Source: Streptomyces venezuelae
Lineage (GTDB): Bacteria; Actinomycetota; Actinomycetes; Streptomycetales; Streptomycetaceae
Direction of reading: 5' to 3'
Assembly (NCBI RefSeq): GCF_008642315.1
Contig: NZ_CP029192.1
Coordinates: 682,001-746,000, forward strand
Length of the DNA: 64,000 nt
The number at the start of each line of letters is the position of its first letter. Position 1 is the first letter of the stretch. Of this stretch, positions 1 through 8,465 are shown in pieces. The notes beneath the pieces are model-generated. The model was given only the letters and a program-made list of their open reading frames with translations, ran no database searches and was not told where the DNA came from. A program made the translations under genes and the position numbers.

Positions 1-2
1 GC

Positions 3-569
3 GTGGTGCTCGGCCTGGCGGTGGCGGGCTTCATCCTGAGCCTGTTCGTAGACGGCATCCATGTCGCCTTCATCGGAGGCGATGTGTGCCTCACCGCGGA
101 CGGAATATCAGGCGGCTCATCCGACACCAATGCGATGTTCGGTGCACGCGAGGGGGTCGACGTCGCAGCATCTCCGAGGTACTGCACATCGGATCCCACT
201 CGTAGTCAGCATGCCCTGGAAGCCCTTCATGACCTACCGTCGTTCATCCTGACGTTCGGCGGCCTGCTGCTGCTCAACAGGCTGCTCAGGGGAGCGGCCC
301 GAGACGGGGTCTACACCGCGCAGACCGCCTCTCGGCTGCGCGGGCTCGGTTGGTGGCTGCTCGTCGGCAGCCTGCTCACCGAAGTCGCACAGGCCATCGC
401 CAGGGCCCAACTGTTGGCGACGCTGGTCAAGGAGGACATGGCCGATGCCCTCGGCAACGCGTGGGACATCCCCTTCCTCTCCCTCCTCACGGCCTTGGGT
501 CTGTTCACCTTCGCCCGGATCGTGCGCGCAGGCGTCGTGATGCGCGAAGACGTCGAGGCCACCATTTGA
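3..569 (+). CDS. DUF2975 family membrane protein, 5'-truncated by window edge
   Basis: Small integral membrane protein of unknown function. The frame is open from the first bases, and comparison with the paralogue at 23482 suggests about 15 N-terminal residues lie outside the window, so the GTG at base 3 is probably internal. Hydrophobic stretches lie at about residues 3-20, 78-92, 113-135 and 152-172. The C-terminal end (VMREDVEATI) matches the end of the paralogue (RMREDLEGTI), the signature I use for the family. The stop overlaps the ATG of the next gene (TGATG), implying translational coupling to the small Cro-type regulator, the usual DUF2975/YozG-like arrangement. Role unknown. Confidence 0.8.
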   Translation: MVLGLAVAGFILSLFVDGIHVAFIGGDVCLTADGISGGSSDTNAMFGAREGVDVAASPRYCTSDPTRSQHALEALHDLPSFILTFGGLLLLNRLLRGAARDGVYTAQTASRLRGLGWWLLVGSLLTEVAQAIARAQLLATLVKEDMADALGNAWDIPFLSLLTALGLFTFARIVRAGVVMREDVEATI

Positions 570-817
570 TGGTTGCTGCCGAGCAGACACCGGACGGCCA
601 CGCGATCGTAGTGGACCTTGATCGCCTCCTCACGGAGCGAGGGATGACTCTCACCGAGCTGGCGGACCGCGTCGGTGTGACCATCGCAAACCTCTCCATT
701 CTCAAAAACGGCCGGGCCAAAGCCATCCGCTTCACCACGCTCACCCGGATCTGCCAGGTACTGGACTGCCAGCCGGGCGATCTGCTCAGCCACCAGCCAC
801 TCCATGGCCGACGCTGA
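569..817 (+). CDS. YozG-like Cro/C1-type HTH regulator
   Basis: 82-residue protein that is almost entirely a Cro/C1-type helix-turn-helix. The core runs LTELADRVGVTIANLSILKN, followed by GRAKAIRFTTLTRICQVLDC. It begins one base before the end of the DUF2975 gene, so the two are translated together. An apparent paralogue with the same partner lies at 24098. Such small regulators next to DUF2975 proteins probably control their own operon; no upstream operator can be checked because the window starts inside the operon. Confidence 0.85.
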   Translation: MVAAEQTPDGHAIVVDLDRLLTERGMTLTELADRVGVTIANLSILKNGRAKAIRFTTLTRICQVLDCQPGDLLSHQPLHGRR

Positions 818-944
818 CCAAGTGCCCACGCTGTCGTGCCTCTTCGGCCGTGCCGCGGCCACGCCAGGAGGCCGCCTGCAGCCAATGCGATTGCCTTGGC
901 GTTCCGGCCTCATAGCGCCGCGTGCAGCCCGAGAGAATGACAGC

Positions 945-1322
945 ATGACTGTTTTCCGCTGTACCAACTGTCAGAAGCCCATGACCGGTGAGGTGGTGTC
1001 GGGGGAACCAGTGAGGGGCCCCGAGCGACCGCCCGGCCACGAGGTCGTTCCGCCGCGGATGCCTCTGGGGACCTTCAAGACCAACTTCGACGGCAGCCTT
1101 CTGATTCTTCACCCGGACGACGTCCCTGGGACGGTGCTTCACACCGACCCACGTCGTGTCAGTGGTTGCTGCGGGCTCGCCGGCCAGGACGGGCCCAACC
1201 TCGTCTGCGGCAGATGCGGCGCTGAGGTAGCAACGAAGGAGTCCGATTGCTGGACCGACAACCTTGTGGCACTGATGGCGGCCGCAGTGACTGATGGGCG
1301 CGCGACAGACGCTGCTGTCTAG
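945..1322 (+). CDS. Small Cys-rich protein of unknown function
   Basis: 125-residue protein, not recognised as a named family. ATG at 945 follows GAGAGAATGAC and puts a CxxC (C6, C9) at the N-terminus. A second Cys group sits near residues 75-95 (SGCCGLAG... then VCGRCGAEV). The arrangement suggests a structural zinc site, perhaps with a ribbon fold. The longer open frame to 804 overlaps the upstream regulator and is not needed. It stands alone, reading away from the regulator. Confidence 0.6.
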   Translation: MTVFRCTNCQKPMTGEVVSGEPVRGPERPPGHEVVPPRMPLGTFKTNFDGSLLILHPDDVPGTVLHTDPRRVSGCCGLAGQDGPNLVCGRCGAEVATKESDCWTDNLVALMAAAVTDGRATDAAV

Positions 1323-1438
1323 GGCGCCGTACGGGCTTGCGTTACGTCGAGTACCGGTTTCCCGGCCCGGCGGTGCGCCGGCCGACCAGCCGCAGCCGCA
1401 GGCCCAGCCGCTCGGCGGCGGCGTACGGGAGAAGGGCA

Positions 1439-1708
1439 TCATGGCCCGTACGGGAGATTCACCTCTCGGCCGATCCCGTCCGTCCCGTCCTGGGCCTCCT
1501 GCGCCTGGCACCCCGCGAAGAGCAGCAGCGCGGCCCACGCGAAGAAGAAGACGCGTACCCCCGCCACCACGGCGCCGGAGAGCTCCTGGGCCTCCCAGTT
1601 GCGAAGCCATCTCGCCTTGACGCGCCGCCACATCCTGCGCTGATCGGCTAAGCCGAGACAGACGAACACGGCAGCCATGACGATGGCAAGAATCAGTCCG
1701 AAGCTCAT
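1439..1708 (-). CDS. Small two-helix membrane protein
   Basis: 89-residue protein with two hydrophobic helices, about residues 3-19 (FGLILAIVMAAVFVCLGLA) and 50-66 (VFFFAWAALLLFAGC), separated by a basic, Trp-rich loop. ATG 1708 is preferred over GTG 1723 because GGGGGA sits at a good distance upstream. No family recognised. It lies downstream of and in the same direction as the FAD oxidoreductase but 125 bases away, so co-transcription is uncertain. Confidence 0.5.
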   Translation of the reverse strand: MSFGLILAIVMAAVFVCLGLADQRRMWRRVKARWLRNWEAQELSGAVVAGVRVFFFAWAALLLFAGCQAQEAQDGTDGIGREVNLPYGP

Positions 1709-1832
1709 CGCGAAGTCCCCCACCAGTCCCGCGCCGAAGCAGTGGCCGAGCCACCGATGCTAACGGCCACTCGGCCGCGGACGGGCGGCAGGAGTGGGCT
1801 CGCCGACGTTGCCGTCGGACGGCGTCGGGTTC

Positions 1833-3254
1833 TCAGCGGCGCGTGCTGCTGAGGCCGCACACCGCGAGTTCCTCGGGGGTGATGGACGGGCCCGTCTGGG
1901 CGTCGCGGCCCGGGCCGCGGACGACGCCGAGCAGCACCTGTGGTCTGGCGAGGCAGGTCAGGGGTGCGGACAGGGTCATGAGGTCGGTCAGTGCGCGCAG
2001 GACCACGGTGTTGCCGGTGGCGGTTCGCATCATCCGCTGGGTGTATCCGCGCAACAGCCTTGCGGCGGGCGGGAGTCGGCGTCCTGTGGTTCCGGGGTAG
2101 TTGAGGTCCTCGCCGGTCGCCAGGTCCCAGGGGCCGGACGTCGCGCGGGCCACGGACCGCTGGACGTGGCGGGCGAATCCCTCCTGGTGGGCCGGGCGTT
2201 CGCCGAGGGCCCGGTCCAGCCCGGCCACGCTGTGGGCGGCCACCGACAGGCCCTGGCCGTAGACGGGGTTGAAGGTGGCGGTCGCGTCGCCCAGGGCGAT
2301 GAACCCGTCCGGCGCGGCGGGCAGCCGGTCGAAGCGGCGGCGCCGGTTGACGGTGCTGCGGGTGAGGTGGACGTCGGTCAGCGGCTCGGCGCGTGAGATC
2401 AGGTCGGCCAGGAGCGGGTCGCGCAGGCTGCGGGCGAACGGCTCGAAGTCGGCTGCGTCTCTGGTGGGTTCGCCGCCTCGGGTGCCCGCGATGGTGACCA
2501 GCCAGCGGCCGCCCTCGACCGGCAGCAGGGTGGCGCCGCAGCCGGGGCTTCCGGCGCGCGGGTCGGCCTGGATGCTGACGAGCGGGAAGTCCTCCGCGCC
2601 GGGCGGCGCGCGGAAGAGCCGGGTGGCGTAGACCTGCCCGGCGTCCACGACCTCTTCCCGTACGGCGGGCAGTCCGAGCCGGGCGAGGTGCCGGGAGGCC
2701 TGCGAGCCCCGGCCCGAGGCGTCGACCACGAGGTCGGCGTCCAGGTTCTCGACGGCGCCGCTGTCGATGTCCCGTACGGCCGCTCCGGCGACCCGGCGCC
2801 GGTCGCCGAGGAGCTCGACGGCTTCGGCACCTTCCCGCAGGGCCACCTGCGGCAGGGCCAGGACGCGTTCGCGCACCACCGCGTCGAGGAGGTCCCGGGT
2901 GCACGAGATGAGGAACTTGGTGTCGGGCCTGCGCGGGAACCAGCCCCGGGCCCCCAGGAGGACCATGTCGTCCGTCACCCCCAGCTTCCGCGCCCCCGCG
3001 GCCACCCAGGCGTCGACGGTTCCCGGCAGCAGGGTGTCGATGACGCTCGCGCCGCCCGACATCACCAGGTGCGCGTGGCGGGCCTGCGGCAGCCCCCGGC
3101 GCGGTCCGGCCGTCTCCGGCATGCGGTCCCGGTCGACGAGCACCACCTCGTCCATCCGCCCCGCAAGGACTCCGGCGGTCAGCACCCCCGCCATGCCCGC
3201 GCCCAGGACGACCGCGCGTCCGCCTCCGCCGGAGTCCCCGACTCGTACGTTCAT
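1833..3254 (-). CDS. FAD-dependent oxidoreductase, PHBH-like fold
   Basis: 473-residue flavoprotein. The dinucleotide-binding motif GAGMAG is about residues 17-22 after a beta strand (AVVL), followed by an acidic VLVDRD. The second FAD motif GDATATFNPVYGQGLS lies in the last third. This is the layout of group A flavin monooxygenases and geranylgeranyl-reductase-like proteins. ATG 3254 is chosen because GGGAGG lies eight bases upstream; the longer frame to 3365 adds only low-complexity sequence. The substrate cannot be inferred. No biosynthetic neighbours are present. Confidence 0.8.
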   Translation of the reverse strand: MNVRVGDSGGGGRAVVLGAGMAGVLTAGVLAGRMDEVVLVDRDRMPETAGPRRGLPQARHAHLVMSGGASVIDTLLPGTVDAWVAAGARKLGVTDDMVLLGARGWFPRRPDTKFLISCTRDLLDAVVRERVLALPQVALREGAEAVELLGDRRRVAGAAVRDIDSGAVENLDADLVVDASGRGSQASRHLARLGLPAVREEVVDAGQVYATRLFRAPPGAEDFPLVSIQADPRAGSPGCGATLLPVEGGRWLVTIAGTRGGEPTRDAADFEPFARSLRDPLLADLISRAEPLTDVHLTRSTVNRRRRFDRLPAAPDGFIALGDATATFNPVYGQGLSVAAHSVAGLDRALGERPAHQEGFARHVQRSVARATSGPWDLATGEDLNYPGTTGRRLPPAARLLRGYTQRMMRTATGNTVVLRALTDLMTLSAPLTCLARPQVLLGVVRGPGRDAQTGPSITPEELAVCGLSSTRR

Positions 3255-3369
3255 GAACACGGCCTCCCGGACAGGCTGCGGCGCCGGACGCCCCGGCGGC
3301 TCGTACGAGCACATTCCGTCCGGGCCCTCAGGCCAAACTGCTTCGGGCAGGCGGCTTGTCCGCACAAGT

Positions 3370-3459
3370 CATGAATCAGCCTGTGGTCATGGAGCGGCCT
3401 GTGCTCATGGAGCGGCCTGTGCTCATGAAGCGGCCCGTAGTCATGAATCGGCCCGTCGG
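3370..3459. repeat. Five tandem 18-bp repeats
   Basis: Five consecutive 18-bp units beginning at 3370, 3388, 3406, 3424 and 3442, each close to CATGGAGCGGCCTGTGCT; units two and three are identical. The stop codon of the minus-strand gene ending at 3441 falls inside the array, so the last units encode its final residues and the rest is intergenic. Other arrays of the same period occur elsewhere in the window. Confidence 0.9.
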
Positions 3460-4070
3460 GGGCGCTCGGTGGCCGCGAGTTCCACCGTGGTGACGACACG
3501 GGTCAGGGACGGCTTGCGCGGCACGGAGCCGAAGCCGAAGCGGACCGGGGGTTCCACCGCGGTCAGCGCCCCCAGGTCACGCCCGTCCCACGACGCGCGC
3601 GCCCACGTGATGGTGCGCAGGTCCCTGGCCGCGTACCACTCCCTGCGCCCCCGGCCCGCGCTGCCGCGCGTCCGTACGCCCGGCATCAGCAGACGGGCCG
3701 GCACGTCGCACAGGGCGGCCCAGCCGGGGCTGGTCGCCAGGCGGCCCGGGATGAGGCGCAGCAGGCGCCCGAGCGCGGTGGACCCTCCGGGGGAGAACGC
3801 GAGCCGCAGCGGGCCCGCGGTGACGGTCCACGGTTCGCGCCCCCGCCCGGCGTCGACGGACACGGGACGGATGACGATGTCGTCGAAGCTGTACGTGGCG
3901 GCGACGAACTCCGCGACCTCTTCCGTCGGCGCGATCAGCACGCGGTGGCCGTCGGCGTGTTCCACCATGACATCGGCGAAGGGCCCCAGCGGGGAGACCG
4001 GCCAGTGACCGACGACCAGGCGCACGCCGGTGGCGGTGCCGAGGCCCGCGATCCACCCGTCGAAGCGCAT
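3441..4070 (-). CDS. Conserved actinobacterial protein of unknown function
   Basis: 209-residue soluble protein, not recognised with certainty. ATG 4070 begins MRFDGWIAGLGT; the open frame continues upstream to 4706, but that part overlaps a terminator and another gene. The central part (VEHADGHRVLIAPTEEVAEF, then SFDDIVIRPVSV) looks like a compact beta-rich domain. The C-terminus is encoded inside the 18-bp repeat array, so its last residues may vary between strains. The terminator hairpin at 4093-4133 separates it from the MT0933-like gene upstream. Confidence 0.6.
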   Translation of the reverse strand: MRFDGWIAGLGTATGVRLVVGHWPVSPLGPFADVMVEHADGHRVLIAPTEEVAEFVAATYSFDDIVIRPVSVDAGRGREPWTVTAGPLRLAFSPGGSTALGRLLRLIPGRLATSPGWAALCDVPARLLMPGVRTRGSAGRGRREWYAARDLRTITWARASWDGRDLGALTAVEPPVRFGFGSVPRKPSLTRVVTTVELAATERPRRADS

Positions 4071-4092
4071 GCGGCGTGCGGATCCGCGCAGG

Positions 4093-4133
4093 AGGCCCCC
4101 GCCCCTCCGTGTCCTACGGAGGAGCGGGGGCCT
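4093..4133 (-). terminator. Rho-independent-like hairpin
   Basis: An 18-bp stem (4093-4110 with 4116-4133, one mismatch) around a 5-base loop GTCCT. It lies directly downstream of the MT0933-like gene on the minus strand. No U-tract is obvious, as is common in Streptomyces. Confidence 0.75.
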
Positions 4134-4179
4134 GTGCCGCGCCCGGATCAGCTGCCTGCCTTTCCGGCTCGGCCGCGTC

Positions 4180-4374
4180 CTAGCTCTGCGGCGGGTCCTG
4201 CTGGGACCTGTCCGTGCCGAACTGCTCCTTGAGCTTGTCCTGGCCGGTGTCGACCTGGCTGGAGTACTTGCCCTGGGTCCTGTCGTCGACGAAGTCGCCT
4301 GCCTTGTCGATTCCCTGCCCGGCCTTGTCCTCGTGCCCCTTGAGCATCTGCTTGAGCTTGTCCATGACCGACAT
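4180..4374 (-). CDS. MT0933-like antitoxin-family small protein
   Basis: 64-residue hydrophilic protein starting MSVMDKLKQMLKGHEDKAGQ and rich in Lys, Asp, Gln and Gly, with repeated DK motifs (KAGQGIDKAGDFVDD, TQGKYSSQVDTGQDKLKEQ). This matches the actinobacterial family annotated as MT0933-like antitoxin, which also resembles CsbD-type stress proteins. No toxin gene is adjacent: the downstream neighbour is separated by a terminator. The antitoxin label is therefore by family only, and a general stress role is equally possible. Confidence 0.75.
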   Translation of the reverse strand: MSVMDKLKQMLKGHEDKAGQGIDKAGDFVDDRTQGKYSSQVDTGQDKLKEQFGTDRSQQDPPQS

Positions 4375-4772
4375 GGGCTGTACCTGCCTCTCGACTCTTC
4401 GCGTCCCTCCCCTTCCTCTCCAGACTCAGGGCGCGACGCCGGATCCGCATCCTGTGGGGGTCGTGGAATTCGAACATGTGAGTCATGCCATCGGTCGGCG
4501 CCCCTGACGGCGTGACCGTGCCACCCGGAGGCAGGGCCATTCGTAGCGCGCAAACCACCTGATCCCCCTACGAACGCCGGAGTGCCTCCAGAGCGAGGCT
4601 CTCGGCAACCACGCCCATGCGTCAACTCCTCTTCCGGTACGCGTAACTCCTCGGACGCGTGACCGGGAGATGTTGCGGGCATGACAAGGCTGCCCATGCC
4701 ACCCAAGCTGCCGAAGCCGCCCGTGGCCGCAGCCGCAGCCGCAGCCGTCCCGAAGTGCCCGAGGAGAACCTC

Positions 4773-5570
4773 TTGAAGCTGAAGTTGCAGTCGGAGTCAA
4801 AGCCGAAGTCGACCAGAGCGATCCGCCGTGCCTCCCTCTCCCTCGGTGGCGCCATCGCCCTGGTCGTCGCCTTCGCGGGCTCGGCTGTCGCCGCTCCCCC
4901 GCAGGCCCTCCCCGCGAACGCCGACAGCACCGAGCAGACATTCCAGCCCGCGTACGACTACGACGGCGACGGCTGCTACCCGACGCCCGCCATCGGCCCC
5001 GACGGAACCGTGAACGGCGGCCTCAAGCCGAGCGGCGCCGTCAACGGGCAGTGCCGCGACGCGAGCGACCTCGCCAACACCAACGGCTATGCCCGCGGCA
5101 AGTGCAACAACGGCTGGTGCGCCGTCATGTACGGCCTCTACTTCGAGAAGGACCAGGCCGTGGCAGGCAGCGGCCTCGGTGGCCACCGGCACGACTGGGA
5201 GCACGTCGTGGTGTGGGTGAAGGACGGCCGCGCCGAGTACGTCGCCACCTCGGCCCACGGCAAGTTCCGCATCCACTCGCGCGACCAGATCCGCTGGGAC
5301 GGCACCCACCCGAAGGTCGTCTACCACAAGGACGGCATCGGGACCCACTGCTTCCGCGCCGCGACCGCGGGCGACGAACCGCCCGAGAACCACCGCGGCA
5401 CCTGGCAGTTCCCGGCCCTCGTCGGCTGGAACGGCTATCCGGCGGGGCTCCGGGAGAAGCTGAGCGCCCACGACTTCGGCAGCGCCGACTTCGGGCTGAA
5501 GGACGCGAGCTTTCCCTCCCACCTGGCCGCGGCGCTGCCGCCCGGTGTGCCGTTCGACGTCGACGGCTGA
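4773..5570 (+). CDS. Secreted NPP1/NLP-family (necrosis-inducing-like) protein
   Basis: 265-residue secreted protein. TTG 4773 is chosen because GAGGAGA lies six bases upstream; the longer frame to 4659 starts with low-complexity sequence. A signal peptide with basic start and hydrophobic core (LSLGGAIALVVAFAGSAVAA) ends near residue 36. The mature part carries the NLP heptapeptide GHRHDWE at residues 137-143, which coordinates the divalent cation in Nep1-like proteins, plus paired Cys (DGCYPTPAI, GQCRD, KCNNGWC). NLPs bind plant sphingolipids and cause leaf necrosis; whether this one is cytolytic cannot be told from sequence. Confidence 0.9.
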   Translation: MKLKLQSESKPKSTRAIRRASLSLGGAIALVVAFAGSAVAAPPQALPANADSTEQTFQPAYDYDGDGCYPTPAIGPDGTVNGGLKPSGAVNGQCRDASDLANTNGYARGKCNNGWCAVMYGLYFEKDQAVAGSGLGGHRHDWEHVVVWVKDGRAEYVATSAHGKFRIHSRDQIRWDGTHPKVVYHKDGIGTHCFRAATAGDEPPENHRGTWQFPALVGWNGYPAGLREKLSAHDFGSADFGLKDASFPSHLAAALPPGVPFDVDG

Positions 5571-5670
5571 GCCGCCGGGGGCACACCCTTCACGACGCCC
5601 GGCACTCGTCCGTTCAGGCGTGTCCCGCGTTCAGGGCGCTACGAGCAGCGATCGTGGGCACGTGGATCAC

Positions 5671-6417
5671 ATGACTGACCTCGGCTTCTACGCCCGCAGG
5701 TACGGGCCCCCACCGCGCGAGGGCCGCCCGACCCACGTGCTCGTGCACGGACTCGGGCTCTCGGGCCGCTACTTCGTGCCGCTCGCGCGTCGGCTGGCCG
5801 CGAGCGGCGCCACCGCCGTCGTGCCCGACCTGCCGGGCAACGGGCGCTCACGGTCCGCCGTACGCCGTGCGCCTGACGTAGGACGGCTCGCGGATGCCCT
5901 GGCACGCGGCCTGGACCGCGCGCTCCCGCCGGGGCCCAACGTCCTGGTGGCCAACTCCGTCGGCTGCCAGGTCGTCGCGGCCCTGGCCGCCCGCCGCCCC
6001 CACCTGGTGAGCCACCTCGTGCTGGTCGGCCCCGCCCTCGACCCGAGCGCCTCCGGCCTGCGTCAGTTCGGAAGGCTCGTCGCCGACGCACCCAGGGAGC
6101 CCCTCGGCCTGCTCGCGGTGGCCGGGGTCGACTACCTGGTCACCGGCCCCCTGCGCTGCGCCGCCTCCTTCCGCCACGCGCTGCGGGACGCGGCTTCGGC
6201 ATTCGAGTCGAACCTGTCCCGGGTCCGCGCGCCCACCCTCGTCGTACGGGGAGCGGGTGACACCATCGCCTCCGCCGCGTGGACGCGGCGCGTGGCGGAC
6301 CTCGTCGCCGACGGACACGCACGGGATCTCCCCGGCGCCGCCCACGCGGCGCATTTCGGCGCGCCGGACGCCCTCGCCGCGCTGATCGAGAAGTTCACGG
6401 CGGGAGAACGCGGATGA
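5671..6417 (+). CDS. Alpha/beta-fold hydrolase
   Basis: 248-residue alpha/beta hydrolase. The oxyanion-hole region VLVHGLGLSGRYF is near residue 24. The nucleophile elbow reads VANSVGC, so Ser is present but the first elbow Gly is replaced by Ala/Asn. The acid lies in VVRGAGDTI and the catalytic His in LPGAAHAAHF. ATG 5671 follows a short VDH leader. The stop overlaps the start of the next gene (ATGA), so the hydrolase and the membrane protein are translationally coupled. Substrate unknown. Confidence 0.85.
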   Translation: MTDLGFYARRYGPPPREGRPTHVLVHGLGLSGRYFVPLARRLAASGATAVVPDLPGNGRSRSAVRRAPDVGRLADALARGLDRALPPGPNVLVANSVGCQVVAALAARRPHLVSHLVLVGPALDPSASGLRQFGRLVADAPREPLGLLAVAGVDYLVTGPLRCAASFRHALRDAASAFESNLSRVRAPTLVVRGAGDTIASAAWTRRVADLVADGHARDLPGAAHAAHFGAPDALAALIEKFTAGERG

Positions 6418-6893
6418 CGTCCCACCCCTCTCCCTGGCTGCGCCTGCTGCCCGGCATCTCCCCGAAGCGCAGGGGCTTCATCCTGGCCTGGTGGGGATTC
6501 GCCCTGACCTTCGGCGGGATGCGTCTGCTCACCTGGCTCATCCACATCGATGCGGCCGGGATCGGCGACATGCAGGCCGGCGGGATGCACATCCACCACT
6601 ACGTGTGGGGAATCCTGCTGCTCGCCGGGGTGGGCGCGGCGGGCCTCGCCGAACGCTCCGCCCGGGCGCGCGCCTGGATAGGGCTGGCGTACGGGGTGGG
6701 CCTCGCACTCGTCGTCGACGAGGCGGCGCTGCTGATCAGTCTGGAGGACGTGTACTGGGACACGCAGGGCGGGTTCAGCATCGCTCTGGCCATCGCGGTG
6801 ATCGCCGTCGCGGGCAGCGTCCTCGCGGTCACGAGGGGGCGCCGCGCGTCCAGGAACGACACGGACGACGACGTGGACGACGAGGACGGCTGA
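6414..6893 (+). CDS. Integral membrane protein coupled to hydrolase
   Basis: 159-residue membrane protein with about four hydrophobic segments (GFILAWWGFALTFGGMRLLT, VWGILLLAGVGAAGLA, AWIGLAYGVGLALVVDEAAL, IALAIAVIAVAGSVLAV) and an acidic tail (DDDVDDEDG). His residues cluster between the first and second helices (MHIHHYVWG), and an acidic DEAALL sits in the third; these could bind metal, but that is speculation. It starts in the ATGA overlap with the hydrolase. Family not identified. Confidence 0.75.
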   Translation: MTSHPSPWLRLLPGISPKRRGFILAWWGFALTFGGMRLLTWLIHIDAAGIGDMQAGGMHIHHYVWGILLLAGVGAAGLAERSARARAWIGLAYGVGLALVVDEAALLISLEDVYWDTQGGFSIALAIAVIAVAGSVLAVTRGRRASRNDTDDDVDDEDG

Positions 6894-6913
6894 CCGTCGC
6901 CGCCCGCAACGGC

Positions 6914-7750
6914 CTACTTCGGCTCGACGTCGGTGTGCAGCATGTGGTGGTCCGAGTAGGGCGTGGGCTGTACGCGGTGCTCGCGCGCCGCGAAGCCACG
7001 GAGGAAGACGTAGTCGAACTTGCTGTGCCAGTCGGTCGTCGGTTCGCAGGGCCCCGTGGGCTCGGGGTGGCACTCGGAGTCCGTGTCCTCGGCCAACTCC
7101 CAGAGACGGCCGAGTTCGGGGGCGTCCGGCACCGCGTTGAAGTCGCCGAGCACGATCGCACGGTCGTAACGGGCGACCGCCTTGGCCAGTACGCCGACCT
7201 GGGCCGCCCGAAACGTCTCCTGCTGCCGCTGGGCGAGGTGCGTGTTGAAGACGCGGACGGACCGGCCGCCCACGGTGGTGGTGACGGCCATGTAACCACG
7301 GTCCTCGGAACCGCCGTCCGGATACTCCACGGTGACCGGGTCCGTCATCGGCGCGGCCGAGAGGATCGCCTGGCCGAAGCCGCCCGGGTTCCACGGCACT
7401 CCCCCGCAACGGCCCCAGTCCTGGAGGACCGTCCCGTACCGGACGTGGTACTCCAGCCCGTAGAAGCTCCGCAGGTAGTTCCGGATCCGCTCCACGTCCC
7501 GTGCGCACGCCTCTTGCAGACCGATGACCTGGGGCGCGTACGTGGCGATGTCCGCCGCCCGGTCGATGTCGCTCACGTCGCAGGGATTGCAGATGTTCCA
7601 CGTCATGACCCGGTTCGGCACGACCTCGCCGACGGCGTCCACGGGCAGCGACCTGACGAAGAGCGCGCCGCTCGGGGCGCTGGGGCCGACGAGCAGCATG
7701 AAGGCCGCGAACAGCGTGGCCGCCAGCAACCGCGTGCCCTTACGGAACAC
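6914..7750 (-). CDS. Secreted endonuclease/exonuclease/phosphatase-family protein
   Basis: 278-residue EEP-superfamily hydrolase. GTG 7750 is preceded by GAGGAGGCGAAG and opens a signal sequence (GTRLLAATLFAAFMLLVG), so the product is probably exported. EEP motifs appear in order: MTWNI, then IGLQEA (metal-binding Glu), VFNTHL, VLGDFNAVPD and the C-terminal SDHHML (catalytic His). EEP enzymes cleave phosphodiesters in DNA, inositol phosphates or sphingomyelin; a secreted single-domain protein could be any of these. Divergent from the acetyltransferase at 7857. Confidence 0.85.
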   Translation of the reverse strand: MFRKGTRLLAATLFAAFMLLVGPSAPSGALFVRSLPVDAVGEVVPNRVMTWNICNPCDVSDIDRAADIATYAPQVIGLQEACARDVERIRNYLRSFYGLEYHVRYGTVLQDWGRCGGVPWNPGGFGQAILSAAPMTDPVTVEYPDGGSEDRGYMAVTTTVGGRSVRVFNTHLAQRQQETFRAAQVGVLAKAVARYDRAIVLGDFNAVPDAPELGRLWELAEDTDSECHPEPTGPCEPTTDWHSKFDYVFLRGFAAREHRVQPTPYSDHHMLHTDVEPK

Positions 7751-7856
7751 CTTCGCCTCCTCTATCCGACGTCGCCCCGCATGCCCCGCAGTCACTGCCG
7801 TGTGCACGCACGAGATTATGTGACGGCATCGGATCACACGAAGGAGGGACCCTGAC

Positions 7857-8399
7857 ATGTCCGGCGATCGGCTCATGCGCATCCACAGCCCCGAGTTCAA
7901 GGACATGTCCGAGCGGGTGCTGCACGCCACCCGACTCACGTCCCGCCTGAACGTCCTGCCCTTCGAGGACGACGAGGGCAAGGCGGCCCTGTTCGAGCAG
8001 ATCCTGGGCAGGCCACTGCCCCCGAAGGTCACGATCTACCCGCCCTTCTACACGGACCACGGCCTCAACCTGGACCTGGCGGACCGCGTGTTCATCAACC
8101 AGAACTGCACGTTCCTGGATTACGCCGGTATCCGGATCGGCGAGCGCGTGATGATCGCCCCCAAGGTCACGTTCATCACCGTCGGCCACCCGGTTGACCC
8201 CCAGGAGCGCCGGAGCTGGCTCACCGGCGGGCCCATCGACGTGGCGGAGAACGTGTGGATCGGCGCCGGTGCCACGATCCTTCCCGGTGTCAGCATCGGC
8301 CGCGACGCGGTGATCGCCGCGGGGGCGGTGGTGGCCGACGACGTGCCACCGGCCAGCCTGGTGACCGGAAGCAAGGCGACCGTGAACCGTCAGTGGTGA
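7857..8399 (+). CDS. Hexapeptide-repeat O-acetyltransferase (Maa/LacA/NodL type)
   Basis: 180-residue acetyl-CoA-dependent sugar O-acetyltransferase. The N-terminal Mac domain is followed by left-handed beta-helix hexapeptides (VFINQNCTFLDYAGIRIGER, VWIGAGATILPGVSIGRDAV). The active-site loop VTFITVGHPVD contains the catalytic His. GAAGGAGGG is well placed before ATG 7857. The length is normal for the family. The acceptor is unknown; the gene stands alone. Confidence 0.88.
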   Translation: MSGDRLMRIHSPEFKDMSERVLHATRLTSRLNVLPFEDDEGKAALFEQILGRPLPPKVTIYPPFYTDHGLNLDLADRVFINQNCTFLDYAGIRIGERVMIAPKVTFITVGHPVDPQERRSWLTGGPIDVAENVWIGAGATILPGVSIGRDAVIAAGAVVADDVPPASLVTGSKATVNRQW

Positions 8400-8465
8400 G
8401 TCCGGTTCCGGAAACACGTCCGGACGTCTAGCGTCTCGACCAGGAACACGTTACGGGGCGGGTCG

